64,000 bases of DNA from Ilex aquifolium (Eukaryota; Streptophyta; Magnoliopsida; Aquifoliales; Aquifoliaceae): assembly GCA_951799425.1 (NCBI GenBank), contig OX637393.1, positions 22,113,744 through 22,177,743 of the forward strand, read 5' to 3'. How positions within the stretch are numbered: position 1 is the stretch's first letter; each line of letters begins with the position of its first letter. Of the stretch, positions 10,791-21,781 are shown piece after piece. The notes beneath the pieces were generated by a model. It worked only from the letters and a program-made list of their open reading frames with translations, was not told where the DNA came from and searched no databases. The translations under genes were made by a program, and so were the position numbers.

Positions 10791-12614
10791 TTTTTCCAAC
10801 AATTCCCTGTGCTCCCATTTTCATTTTCAGTCCAATTTCACTCACTCTCTACACATTCTAGCAACCTATTTACCACCTCTACTCCACCAAAAACCTAACC
10901 TACACTTGTGAACCACAATTGAGTGCTCATGCCACAATAATTTATGAAATTGCAACATGATTTAAAATTTTGATGCTTTCAACACACAAGACATGGATCT
11001 CTAAATCTAACCACCAAAATGAATACCCAAAATGTAAAGCACAAATTTAAATGGTAAAGGCATTCCTAAACCTTCATAATATCTAAAGGTTGAGCAATAT
11101 TCTCCCAATTTCGCAAACATAGGGCTAATAACAACACTGTTCAAATACCCGAACAAAGTACACATGAGCATCACCATGGCTTTAAATGCTATTCTAGAGT
11201 TTGCACCTACATATTCATTTTCAAGCTCGTGTGTGTGTGAAGTGAACATGTAATTTAAGCATTTACCCAACTGAATTCTGGCTATCCAAATTTAGCTTCG
11301 ATGCAAAATTTACCAAGGGTTTCTCTCAACAATGAATCACACTATGATTATCCTGGCATGCTCTCCATGTGTATATGTGAGATAGAATCTTATGCACAAA
11401 CCGAAGTATGCTCATATATAATCCAAAAATGAAGCACATGCATAAAAAATGAAACAACCTTGGCATAATCTCATGAAAGGAATGTTAGGACACTAGATAA
11501 CAAAATTAACCTTTCTTTTTCTTTAAACGTGTGTCTTCCCCATGTTTTCTTTAGATCATTTAGGACTTTCAAGGGTTGTAATGAGGCCTTGGGGTGATAT
11601 TGAGGCAAATGAAACGAAGGAAAGAGGACAACAAAGCTTTATTGTCAACAATTTTCCTTTTTGTGGAATTTTTAGCTTATCACCTTCACCTCACTCTTTG
11701 TTTCTTTTCCCTCATTTTCCTTAACATTTTCCTTTCTTTTTCTTCTTCCACCCCTTTTTCTCCTTCTCTTCGATTTTTTTTTTTGTCTTTTCCATTCAAC
11801 ATTTTGAATTCAGCAATCATTTATCCATCTTTAGGTTTCCTCTCCATATTTTCTTCCCTTTTATGATCAATCACTATCAATTCTCGGAACAACCAAGGTG
11901 TGGTAGATTTTTATCATTATGCACTGACTTGGTCAATTGTGTGGCATGGAAACGAATTTTTTCATTTAAGGCTCAATCATGGCACTAGAGATAAATTTTT
12001 TTCCAAGGAAAAGGCTAAGGCTCAAAGAATTTCAAAGATGGCCTAAGATCATTTCTAAATAAGCATGGGGAGGCATGTTGGCATTTTAAGACAAATTTAA
12101 TCAACTATCCACATGCACTCTAACTGAAGCAAGCATAATGAGATTATTGAACAGATTTTGAGTTTGAAAAATTGTTCTATTGAATAAATATAAGTTCCCT
12201 CCAACAATGATTGACACTAAAGCTCACACGGGTACTTATTTCATCTCCACTATGCATGTCAAACACTAAAATGTGAATCCAATCCGTAAATTGTCGAAAT
12301 TACACATTCAGGGTGCACTTATAGTTGAGTTCAAAAGCAAACACATAAGTGATACTCAAGTATAGGATAAATTTCTATAATGTGCTCATGTATTTGAAAT
12401 TCAAAGCAAAGATCAAAATATCCACACACCCATGGCATTCAGACTAGGGGAATATATTTCAACATTTAGATATTTTTTAAAAAAAAATAAAAATTTTCAC
12501 ATATTTCTCAACTATTCTAAAAAAAACTCTATAGAGTATGTGAATGGTGAATTTCACCACAAAATGGTATTATTAACAAAAAAATTTCACAAATTTTTTT
12601 TGTATCCTACGATG
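10791..12614 (-). other. Non-coding region of element C between pol and third ORF
   Basis: AT-rich, with no credible coding frame. It aligns piecewise with 51511-54828 of element E (for example the CATCACCATGGCTTTAAATG block at 11170 and the block at 12163-12200), so it is an ancestral part of the element. Pyrimidine runs lie at 11690-11860. Confidence 0.7.
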
Positions 12615-12655
12615 CACCTCACCCCCCAACTTGATTCATGCATTGTCCTCAATGT
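12615..12655 (-). other. Post-pol hairpin and G-rich tract, element C
   Basis: On the element strand: CATTG / CAATG stem with an AGGA loop, then ATGAATCAAGTTGGGGGGTG. It copies the arrangement at the true 3' polypurine tract (8848-8884). The same module follows pol in E (54829-54867), D (41399-41432) and A (26679-26717). Confidence 0.65.
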
Positions 12656-12859
12656 AACAAAAATATAGAGAATGAAATGATGGACGTAAAAAGATAAGTA
12701 AGGTTAGAGAAATCCTCGCACTAAGCTTTGACAAAAATACCGTAATCTGCACATTTAAAGAAAGAAAACTACGCAAAGATGAAAGTAAGTAAACAAAATA
12801 ATTAGTAACATAAATGATAAAAGAAAGCGACTGTACACTACAATCTACTTGGACAGTTA

Positions 12860-13541
12860 TCAATCAACAAGCTCCAGGTAAACCAGATCCATTAACTCCT
12901 CCTCCACCATTTGAACCTCAAAACCTTCGAAGAATGGCTTAAGTATTTGGCCATTGACCTTGAATGTCTTGCCATCTTTGGGGTTTGTAATTTCCACGGC
13001 TCCGTTGGGGTAGGCCACCTTGACAAGATAGGGGCCATCCCAACGAAATCGGAGTTTTCCTTGGAAAATGGAGAGTCGAGAATTATTGTTTGGGCTCAAA
13101 TGTTTTTCTCACAATTGATTTATCATGAAAGATCTTTGCCCTCTCTTTGGAAATTTTTGAGCTCTCATATGCATCTCTCCAGATTTCCTCTAACTCATTC
13201 AACTCCAACTTTCTATTCTCTCTGGCCATCTCAAATTGAAGTTCCCAATTGGCCTTGTGCTCCATCTCTACCGAAAAATGACAAGTCTTTCCATAGAATA
13301 GCCTATAAGGAGACATACCTAGAATGGTCTTGTACGCGGTGTGGTAAGCCCACAAGGCATCGGTCAACCTAAGTGACCAATCCAAAGTCAGATTCTCCGT
13401 AATCTCTTTTTCTTTAGCCAGTGTGGCATTGGGTGAGACTTTTGGCAAAATGATTTTTTCAATTTGTTTGCCACTCCTTAGGGTGGTGACCACCTTGATT
13501 TGTTCGCAACTCTCCTTGGTGGGCTCGGATGACTCAATCAC
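12860..13541 (-). pseudogene. pol remnant of element C: gag-protease linker fused to integrase C-terminus
   Basis: One open frame (13083-13541) starts in the linker that precedes the protease ([13 protein letters not shown]) and runs straight into the far end of integrase ([14 protein letters not shown], then [13 protein letters not shown]). Protease, reverse transcriptase, RNase H and the DDE core of integrase are missing, and the join keeps the frame. After a frameshift near 13090 the integrase tail continues to a stop at 12860, with [18 protein letters not shown] and [14 protein letters not shown], the C-terminal domain seen also at 26090-26200 and 55070-55300. The product cannot catalyse transposition; any remaining function of the tail is unknown. 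Confidence 0.8.
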
Positions 13542-14964
13542 GTGTTGACCCCTAGGGTTTTCTTGAGGTTGAGCGGAAAATTTTCCTTTCTTTTGTTAGG
13601 ATGACCCTATGACATTAGTCAATTTTGTGATTTGAGTCTGAATATCATTGAAAACGGCGGCGGTTTGGTTGTTGATTGTTGTTTGTATTTGAATGAATTG
13701 GTGCACAAAATCCTCCAAGTTTCTTTTGTGAGGAGGTTGGTAGGTGGGTGGGTTGGATGGTCCTTGTTGACCAAACCCCTGTTGAATTGTTGGGTTTTGG
13801 GAAAAACTTTGTTGATTGGACTGGGGGTATTAAGAGCTAGATGAGGGACCATGACCATAGTAGGATTAATTTTTCTTGGGTGGAATGGAAGGCAACAATG
13901 AGCTAGACCCATGAGGAGTAGGGTTGTCATTCTTTCAATTAAAATTTGGGTGATTGCGCCACCCCGGATTATATGTATTGGAATGTGGAGAAAATGATTG
14001 CCTACTTTGGTTGAAAACATTCACTTGCTCATGATAAACCTCTTTGAGTGCTGGAATGTTTGGGCACTCCGAGAAAGAATGCTCAACACTTTTGCATATA
14101 TTGCAACACTCCTCGGCCTTAGCAATGTTAGACACTTCATGCCTCCTATTCACCTTTAGATTCTCCACCTTTCGAGACAACCTTGTGATTTTGGCAAGCA
14201 AGTCTTCTTGGTCCCGTAAATTATACATCCCTCCCCCACTTGATTGACTCACCAGAGAGGACCTTGGCACATCATTGGGATCCGTGATATCCCAAGATTG
14301 AGCATTTTGTGCCAATGTATTGAAGTAATCTAGGGCCTCATCCGGATTTTTGTTAAGAAACTCTCTGTTACACATCATATCTATGAATTGTCAGTGGGCT
14401 GGTGTAATTCCTTCATAGAAGAAACTAACTAATTGTCATGGTTCGAATCCATGATGTGGAATGGATTGTAACAACTCTTTGTATCAATCCCAACATTGAT
14501 AAAACTGCTCATTGGATTTCTCCAAAAAATTTTGAATTTGTTTCTTAAGAGTAATGGTCTTGGGCACCAAAAAATATTTTGTTTAAAAAATCAGAAAGCA
14601 TTTGTGCCCAAGAACTTATCGATCGAGGTTTCAATTAGTTCAACCAAGTTTTGGCTTTGTCTTTAAGGGAAAAAGGGAATAATTTCATGCGAGCTATGTC
14701 TTCCATGACATGATTTGTGAGAAATGTTGCAACAATTTTCTCAAATTCCTTAATGTGCAAATAAGGATTTTCTCTTTCAATTTCATGGAATAGAAGAAGA
14801 AGTTGTAACATTCCCGGTTTAACAAGGAAGGCATGAGTTTGGACTGATAGAAGTAAGCAAGATGGGGTTGTGCTTCGGGTTGGTTGAAGATAATCCCTCA
14901 TTGACCTCGCCGGAGGATCAATCTGGATATTGTTTCCCTCATTCCTAGGAGGGGGAAAATGCAC
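13542..14964 (-). pseudogene. gag of element C, broken
   Basis: N-terminal part 14635-14964 shows the Athila gag opening (SMRDYLQPTRSTTPSCLL, then ENPYLHIKEFEKI and FSLKDKAKTWLN). The middle (14380-14634) is out of frame. The C-terminal part (13935-14378) has the region NPDEALDYFNTLAQNAQSWD, a coiled-coil-like stretch, and an intact zinc knuckle CNICKSVEHSFSEC (CX2CX4HX4C, about 14075-14120), followed by NTYNPGWRNHPNF. The rest toward 13600 is in yet another frame. At least two frameshifts and several stops; gag normally forms the virus-like particle and binds the RNA. Confidence 0.8.
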
Positions 14965-15198
14965 TCAGGGGTTTGGGATTCTAGGGTTTTGCATTCCCCC
15001 TCCCCTTGGAATATTAGCATCATCATCCCCGAAGTTATCACCGGCTTCCTCGGGTGGGTCTTGGTCAAAATTCATGTTTGGGTCTATGACAAGTCTCACA
15101 AGTCTATTTTGGTCGTCCCGTCCCCACATACAAAAACACTATCCACAATTAAAATGGAAAGTAAACACAAGTATATACAAGGGAGCAACGTACCTCGG

Positions 15199-15218
15199 CC
15201 CGTGATGAGAATCACGGG
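15199..15218 (-). other. Hairpin next to PBS, element C
   Basis: Perfect 8-bp stem CCCGTGAT / ATCACGGG with a 4-base loop, about 45 bases inside the PBS, in the untranslated leader before gag. The same hairpin occurs at 60861-60880 in element E. Its position suits a packaging or dimerisation signal; this is inference. Confidence 0.6.
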
Positions 15219-15263
15219 ACTTACCTCCGTTGTCCGGAATCACCTTCTAATTGATGCTAGCCT

Positions 15264-15281
15264 TCCCCGGCAACGGCACCA
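15264..15281 (-). other. Primer binding site (tRNA-Asp type), element C
   Basis: On the element strand TGGTGCCGTTGCCGGGGA, which differs by one base from the complement of the plant tRNA-Asp 3' end. It starts four bases inside the 5' LTR. Confidence 0.85.
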
Positions 15282-15285
15282 AAAA

Positions 15286-16788
15286 TGCTTGACTTAATGT
15301 TACCCTAATCTCCAAACACGAACCCTCGAATGTGTTTATGGATTTTGTGTGTAGGTGAGTGCCACTCTCCCTCGGGTTCGATGCTAGAAATGGGGCAAAA
15401 CGTGCGTGTGAATGAAAATGTGTGTGTGCAAAAGTGCTCCTCAAGTGAAGAGAGGCTTGCAATTGTCATGTTTTACTTGGAATGGGTATTCCAAGGTCGT
15501 CTCCTTAGTGGTGAAGGTGATTTTGTAAAGGAATGAAAAGTGTAAAATCTTGTAGTTGTGTGTTTTGGTGAGTGCATTTGTGATAAAAATGCAATGAAAA
15601 CAAGGTTGGCTAATCTGAAGAGGTTATTCCAATGAGAATGCCTTGTGACAAGTCGACGGTGTATCAAGAGCCCACAACCATGTCCGCACTCAACCTAGTC
15701 CAAACACCTTACACTACGAGGAGGAATAAAGGAGAGTTGATTTAGCATAACCAAGAGGAAATCTCCTTTGGATTAGCCAACTAAAAGCTTAACTACTCAT
15801 AATGGATGCAAAGACATGCACAATGTAAAAAGACATGGTGAAGAAATAAAGATTTAAACTTGTATTAATGCAAAAAGAAGTTAACTACAAAGACAAATTC
15901 ACTTCATACCCAAAAGTAAAGCTTGGAAGGAAAAACCCAATTGTAAACATGGTAGATACAAGAATGTGTAACTAAACTTGAAATACACTTGAAATAAAGG
16001 AGAGTAAAGTGCAAGAAGTAAAGATTACAAGTGATTTAAAGCTTACTACAACTGAAATGGAGAAGAAAATGCAAAAACCTAACTTTCTCTCTCTAGAACT
16101 TCATCTTCTTTCTTGGGACCTTCTCTCTCTAAAAGCTTGTGTAGCTGAATAATGGTGTAAGAATGCTTCATTTTCGTCCATCACCCCCTAGGGTCTGTGT
16201 GAGCTGACTTCCCAGCATGGGGAAGGGGTTGGACACTTACACAGGCAAGAACAGACCATGCCTGCAACCCCACCACGCTCTTTCATTCACTCTCTTCCTC
16301 TTCCATGCTCTTCCATTCAAAGTCAGATTCTAGGTGTAGGGAGGCATGCCTGTATGTAGAATATGTTAGGGTATGTGTGGGAGAAGCAGAGGTGGGCCCA
16401 CGAAGCAATTAGAGAAGAGATTGCAGCTTTCTGGCGTTTCTGGGCAAAACCTACTGGTAGATCGATGACAAAACCTACCAGTAGGTTTTGGCAGGTGCAG
16501 CAGTAGAAGATTTCCAGTGTGCAAAACTTACCGGTAGGTTTTCACCTATTTTGGCTTTTTCTTGATTTCTTGCTATTTGGAGCCACCTATTAAGTCTCCC
16601 CTCCTTCTTTATTGTCTTTAAGCACCTGATAGAAGGCTTAATACGCGCCATTACCTACTCATTACCTACAATCACACAAAAGTCCATTAGTTGATAGATT
16701 AAATGCAATTTCTCCTATTTTCTCCACAAAAGCAAGTATAAAATGGGTGCAATAGAGACAAATGGTGTGCAATATTCTATGCTCATCA
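15286..16788 (-). repeat. 5' LTR of element C
   Basis: 1503 bases, TGCTTGAC on the left to GCTCATCA on the right (plus strand), so TGATGAGC...GTCAAGCA on the element strand. U3 (right side) carries palindromes with core CTACCGGTAG at about 16446-16545, several with single mismatches. The conserved LTR box lies at 15435-15510. Flank on the right is GGCAT, followed by the tail of another LTR. Confidence 0.85.
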
Positions 16789-16892
16789 GGCATAATGGCG
16801 TGGTATTGAATTACAAGGTATCCAGGGGTATTCCGCGGGTTGATGGGTGATCAACGGGGTAATTACGAACACCCGAATTTTGGGGCGTCACA
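16789..16892. repeat. Tail of an unrelated LTR (type G)
   Basis: Ends with TTTTGGGGCGTCACA, the typical 3' end of plant LTRs that begin TGTGACGCCCC. Element C appears to have inserted into this LTR; the other part would be left of C but was not found. Confidence 0.5.
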
Positions 16893-17868
16893 CAAACCAA
16901 TTGTTTAAACCAGTTGAATTATAGGATAACCCCCCCCCACCCCCCCCCCCCCCCCCAAGTGTAAAATGATAAGATACACTTGGACTTTTAGCTCTTTTTT
17001 TTTTTTTTTTAACAAACTAGTTGAATGGCATGTTTAATTCATGTGATTCTCTTTCTCAAATACATCCTCCCAATTGCAACAACTTTCTTGAGTTGCTTGT
17101 TTGGAGCTTCTATAGCTTGGATAATCCCAACGATTCAAATGAAAAGGATGAAAAATATGAGTGGTACACTTTATATCATTCAAGCGATCGAGGAATCCTT
17201 CATTCAAGGATGAAAATGTGTTTATTTTTCCATGCAGTTAATTCCTCTTCACGATAGTTACACTAGTTTTAAGGCATATTATTTTCATTTCATATTATTT
17301 TAAATAGAAATTCTTCTTCCATTCTCATCACTTCTAGCTCATACTCCTATATTAGGCTTTAACGTGGTTTGGTTAAGAAGCAACAAAAAATGTTTGCACC
17401 CTAAATTCTCCCTTAGTCCATAGGATTTGTCATGCATTGATTTTTGTCTTACTATTACGTATGAAGATGGTGACGAAATAAAATGAGGTGTGAATTTCCA
17501 TCAAGTTGACTTCACAAAATAGAGCATGTGAATTAGCAAAAAGTAACATGGTTTACTTATTAGTGTATTGGCAAAAATCTCATTTCTGGACTAATCGATT
17601 TTCGAATTAAGTATAATTTTGTCATTATTCTAAGATATTTTGTGTCATCTCCACCAATAAAACACTTATTATTCAAGGAATCCATTGTTACCTAGAATGT
17701 TTCGAGGGAAATAGAGATCCAAAAATTATATTTCAAAATTTCTAATGATGAAATTAACTGAACCTAACGTCTTTGTCTTAGTATTTGTTGGAGTAACAAT
17801 ATATAATTGAAGTTATACTCGTAAGCGACATCTAATGTTTTGATGTCTTCATAGTAGAATTGTTATGA
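16893..17868. other. Spacer upstream of MULE pseudogene
   Basis: No recognisable gene. It contains two C-runs (16931-16957) and a T-run (16995-17011), which are slippage-prone. AT-rich thereafter. MULE terminal inverted repeats may lie here, but I could not pair any with sequence downstream. Confidence 0.5.
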
Positions 17869-18761
17869 ATGGCTGGAAGACATGCATCTGTGATGGTTTA
17901 TTAGGGTGATAAAATTATTAAGAACGATGATGGTTTTAGGTACGATAATGATTATAAGCATGTGATAAAGATAGCTCATGACACAAGTCACTCGGCTTTG
18001 GTTGATAGGTTCCATGATGTGACGGGGATAGATAGGAATAAATATAACCTTAAGCTCATTTTTAGATTCCCTACTATATTGACAACTAACCTTTTTACAT
18101 ACATGGAATTAAAAGTTGTTAACAACAATGGTGTGGAGGCAATGTTCGATGTTGTATTTGAAAATCAAGGTGTCAACATAGTGGATTTGTATGTAAGTGA
18201 AGAGGTTAGGTCTGATGACATTGGTAGAAGTCAGGAAGGTTGGTCTGATGGTGGTCCATACTTTTCCTGCTCAGCCAACAACCGTATATCCCAATAGTTG
18301 GCCATTCAACAATGGTGGATGATTATTACACCCCTATAATAATGCAGTGTATAGAAGAATACAATCGATATACACAAGCACAGTAAAAAAAAAGGGCCCA
18401 GTACTTTTCCCGAATGCTCATCTCAGCAACACTACAATGCTACCATGAGTAACGAGCGGATGGAGACCTTGTCCAAGAACTTTTAATGCATCAAATTGCT
18501 AATAATACATATGAAGGAATGAGTGCTAATGACCGAAATGAGTTATACGCATAAGAAGAATTGCTAGAAGAATTATTGACTGATGAGTCTGATGATTATG
18601 ATGGGGTAGGTAATTCTGTCGAGGACGACGGTGAGGTTCCTATGCACGAGCCTGAGTCAAAAAATTTCACAAACATTGAATCGGACACCCAGAATGAAGT
18701 TGACAGATTTTGCAATTTGCATGAATTTAAAACATGGCATCCAACAAGACCTGAATTGTAG
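17869..18761 (+). pseudogene. MULE (Mutator-like) transposase, N-terminal part
   Basis: Starts MAGRHASV at 17869 and runs with an early stop into IAHDTSHSALVDRFHDVTG, the N-terminal region found before the DNA-binding domain in plant MuDR-type transposases. Downstream (18561-18761) is an acidic linker (LLTDESDDYDG, DGEVPMHEPES). It is interrupted at 18766 by element A; the DNA-binding domain resumes at 36981 right after the target duplication AAGGG. Several stops and frameshifts show it was already decaying or has decayed since. Known role of the family: binds element ends and catalyses cut-and-paste transposition. Confidence 0.75.
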
Positions 18762-18766
18762 AAGGG

Positions 18767-20704
18767 TGATTAGCACTTAAAATTAGCATATTACTATGCC
18801 ATTTTAAGACTAATTGTACTTTGATGGAGTTTAAGTGATGTCATTTCAGGCCCTAAACTGAACAAAGACTCAAGAACAACAAGTACCACACTTGAATGCA
18901 ACACCAGCACATTAGAGCACAAAATTGGAAAAGCTTGGAGCACAGCTAGAACTTTCGAACGCCAACTCACGTTCGAACGGCCACATTGAACTGTAGCAGA
19001 CTCAACTTCTAAGAGAATGCGTGTTGCAGTTAGGAAAGAAGACTGTGAAGCTCTGAGACACTTGAGTGTCACGTTCGAACGCCAACTCACGTTCGAACGT
19101 GCACTTGAGTTAATTGAAGACCAGACTACTGCATAGAGTTGGAACTGAACTTCACAGAAGACCAACAGATCACTCGAGTGAGAGGGTCAAAACACATCTG
19201 GCGTTCGAACGCCCTTAGTGCAAAAACAGAAGAAACGTTCGAACGGCAGTCAACGTTCGAACGACCATAATGCAAAAATAGAAACAACGTTCGAACGCCA
19301 ACTCACGTTCGAACGTTCTCCACAGACTGGCAGCAGAGTAGTTGGTTTTTTACTTGGACTTGGGCAGCATAAACTTTTCCTTCACCTCCTTTTGTCTCCT
19401 CCTCTTGCCTATAAATACTCCCATTATTGGAGAGCTAGGGGAGCCAAGTAGAAGGGTTGATGGAGGCTTAGACTCCCACTCACATTGTAGATTCAAGCTT
19501 ACATTTTCTTTGTATGAAGTTTTTATTTTAGAGATTAGTTTGGCTTTAGTCCAACATCTCCTTGTTTTTTTATAAGAGTAGTTTTATGTTTATGCTTTCA
19601 TTTACATGCAGAGAAGGGAGTTAGTTCATCTTTTGGTTGAGGAAGCAACCCTCCATTTCTTGGTTGAGGAAGCCACCCTCCAAATGTGACTAGTTTTCTT
19701 CTACTTTTATTGTTTATGTACTTCACTTCCATTGCTTGAGCTTCTTTCTTTCTTAGAGGAGTGAAACTCTTCCACTTTTCTAGAGCTTTACCAAAGCCGT
19801 GAAGGGGGGAACGTGATTCACTCAATCTTTGTTAAAGATTGGCTCCTTGTTCATTGTTATTTTATCTTTTAAGACTTCTACTTGGAGGGATGAGCATCAC
19901 CCACTTTTCTAGCTTTACCAAAGCCATGAAGAGTGAGTAGTTTCTCATTCACTCTTTAGTAAGAGGAGAAGGGCATGTATAAGTTATCCGGGAATTATAT
20001 TTGTGCTTTGTTCTAATGCTTAACGTTTATTGCTCCTTGTTTATTGGATGATTGATTACATCTAGCAAAGCTAAGGTACTTTGTATAATCGTGGGTTCTT
20101 TCTATGACACGGATGACTCTTGCATAGAAAGACTCATCGGTTCAAGGCAAGTACCCCGGCTAGATCTTCAGGACTACCCTTCAATCCTCCCTTTTATTGT
20201 GTTTCATTTAAAGAATGGAATATTAATGTCATGATTGGATGTCTTGTAGAAACACTTGCTTGTTTGTAGGGGTTAAGTCTTGGCACAGAAAATTTTTGTA
20301 AACTTCTAGAAAAACATCGGAATTATGTTCTTAATTCTCACAGTCCATATTTATCTTCCGATTAACTTGTTGTTGACACGGGAGTTAATTGAGTTATCAA
20401 GCACAAGTATAATAAACGGGATAATTAACTACATGTCCAGATCCTTGAACTAAAGAGTGACCCTTTTCATTAGCATTTATCTCCTGTTTTGTTAAGAAAA
20501 TTCTCTTGGAAAGAATCTTATATTTTGTCCAGGAAATCTCACACCTCTCAACAAATCTCAAAGGTTACAAACAATAGGTCTCCACCACTGCTTATCTCAA
20601 AAATACCAACAACAGTTCCCTGTGGATTCGACTCTGGACTCAAACCGGATTATTACTACAGCTTGACCGCATGCACTTGGGTGTACACATTTCGGATCAA
20701 GTCA
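18767..20704 (+). repeat. 5' LTR of element A
   Basis: TGATTAGCACTTAAAATTAG to CGGATCAAGTCA. Nearly the same as 35042-36980, and as the solo copies at 5880-7770 and 47682-49583. Small open frames inside it recur in all copies, including the 60- to 80-residue ones, but lack coding features. Confidence 0.95.
18955..19417 (+). promoter_or_regulatory. U3 control region of LTR A: TTCGAA palindromes and TATA box
   Basis: Nine copies of a TTCGAA-core palindrome, mostly CGTTCGAACG, lie between 18955 and 19317. They are spaced irregularly, often as pairs about 10 bases apart. A TATA box, TATAAATA, follows at 19410-19417. The same arrangement is at 35225-35692 in the 3' LTR and in the solo copies (TATA at 6469 and 48306). 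The TATA box marks the probable start of the genomic RNA about 30 bases downstream, near the GAGAGCTAGGGGAGCC block. Confidence 0.7.
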
Positions 20705-20710
20705 AGTTTT

Positions 20711-20728
20711 TGGCGCCATTGCCGGGGA
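20711..20728 (+). other. Primer binding site (tRNA-Asp type), element A
   Basis: TGGCGCCATTGCCGGGGA, one mismatch to the complement of the tRNA-Asp 3' end, six bases inside the 5' LTR. It marks the start of minus-strand DNA synthesis. Confidence 0.9.
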
Positions 20729-20933
20729 ACTTTGAAAGGTGTTTTAAGGTAAAAGGTAAAAAGACCTTCATCTTTGTATAAATTCTTTGGTTTACTGTAA
20801 ATAACTTTGTTTTATTGTCTTTATAACTGAGGACACTCCTCACTATCAAAATTTGCCGGCAGAATCTTGTGAGTCTTTGAATCAGCCTGAACCAAATTCA
20901 CCTAGATCAGTAGCAGACTCTTGTGAGGGTAAT

Positions 20934-21781
20934 ATGGCAAATAATGAAAGAAATGGAGAAGTCCCTATGAGAGAGGAGGAAGTGCCTAACAATCGAACTT
21001 TGCGGGATTACTTAAATCCCACAAGAAACAGTGTCCTTTCTTGTTTTTTATTTCCTGAAAATGCTCCCCCCTTTACTATAAAGCCGGGGACAGTGCAGTT
21101 ATTACCCCTGTTTCATGGATTAGATGCAGAGAATCCATATCTGCATATAAAAGATTTTGAGGAAGTGTGTGGAACATTTCAAGACAATTCTGAATTAGCC
21201 AAAATGAAACTGTTTTCTTGCTCTTTTAGGGATAGAGCTAAACAATGGCTAAATTCTTTAAAAGCTTTTTCGATACCTAACTGGCAGGCATTGCAAAATG
21301 AATTTTTTAGAAAGTTTTTTCCTTTGCACCGCACAAATGCATTAAAAAGGCAAATCATGAATTTTGCGGTTAAAGACGGAGAAACTTTTTATCAAAGTTG
21401 GGAGAGATTCAAAAATCTGCTCCAATCCTGTCCACATCACGCTTTTGAGAATTGGACTTTGGTAGGATTTTTCTATGACTCCTTACCCTCTAGACTACGT
21501 CAGTTTGTCGAAATGATGGCCCAAGGAGAATTTATGGGAAAAAGTCCGGAGGAGGCATTCAATTTCTTTGACACCATATCTGACAGTTCTCAGATGTGGG
21601 ACTCAGCCTCTCCTACCACTGTAGAAGCCAGACCATCTACTTCCCAAGGACGTAAATATGTCTTGAGAGAAGATGATGACTTGAGAGCAAAAATTTCTAC
21701 GTTGTCTCGAAAGCTTGAAGCTTTAGAGATGAAGAAAGTCCATCAAGTTGATGTCCCACCATCCCAACGTTCAAAGAGGTC
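20934..21781 (+). pseudogene. gag of element A, frameshifted at the zinc knuckle
   Basis: The frame opens upstream of 20853 without an ATG; the first ATG is 20934 (MANNERNGE), and an ATA at 20823 may be a lost initiator. Typical Athila gag blocks follow: RTLRDYLNPTRNSVLSCFL, ENPYLHIKDFEEV, FSCSFRDRAKQWLNSL, FFRKFFPLHRTNALKRQI, SWERFKNLLQSCPHH, GFFYDSLPSRLRQFVE, and GKSPEEAFNFFDTI. Near 21745-21755 a deletion removes most of the CCHC zinc knuckle and shifts the frame; only its last Cys and CPTIPTFKEV remain in the following frame. The RNA-binding knuckle is therefore gone. Gag forms the particle that encloses the RNA. Confidence 0.85.

Larger units (their letters stand above)
8733..16788 (-). 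mobile_element. Element C: Athila-like LTR retrotransposon, core-deleted
   Basis: Order on the minus strand: 5' LTR (15286-16788), PBS matching tRNA-Asp (15264-15281), conserved hairpin, gag (broken), a short pol remnant lacking protease, RT, RNase H and the integrase core, 2 kb of non-coding sequence with an internal promoter-like block, third ORF, hairpin and polypurine tract, and the start of the 3' LTR (8733-8847). The 3' LTR is disrupted by the inverted LTR fragment and LINE to its left, so no target duplication can be read; the right flank is GGCAT. The element cannot encode its own transposition and would depend on a related autonomous copy. Confidence 0.85.

Noticed and set aside
11542-11866. 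Frame rich in Phe/Ser/Leu in element C
   Set aside because: Pyrimidine-rich non-coding DNA; aligned region of E has no matching frame.
16931-16957. C-rich runs as a possible structured element
   Set aside because: Simple homopolymers, slippage- and assembly-prone; no supporting context.
18794-19165. Minus-strand frame of 123 residues with repeated SNVSWRSNV-like peptides, also at 35069 and 47826
   Set aside because: The same palindromic DNA read on the other strand; not a gene.
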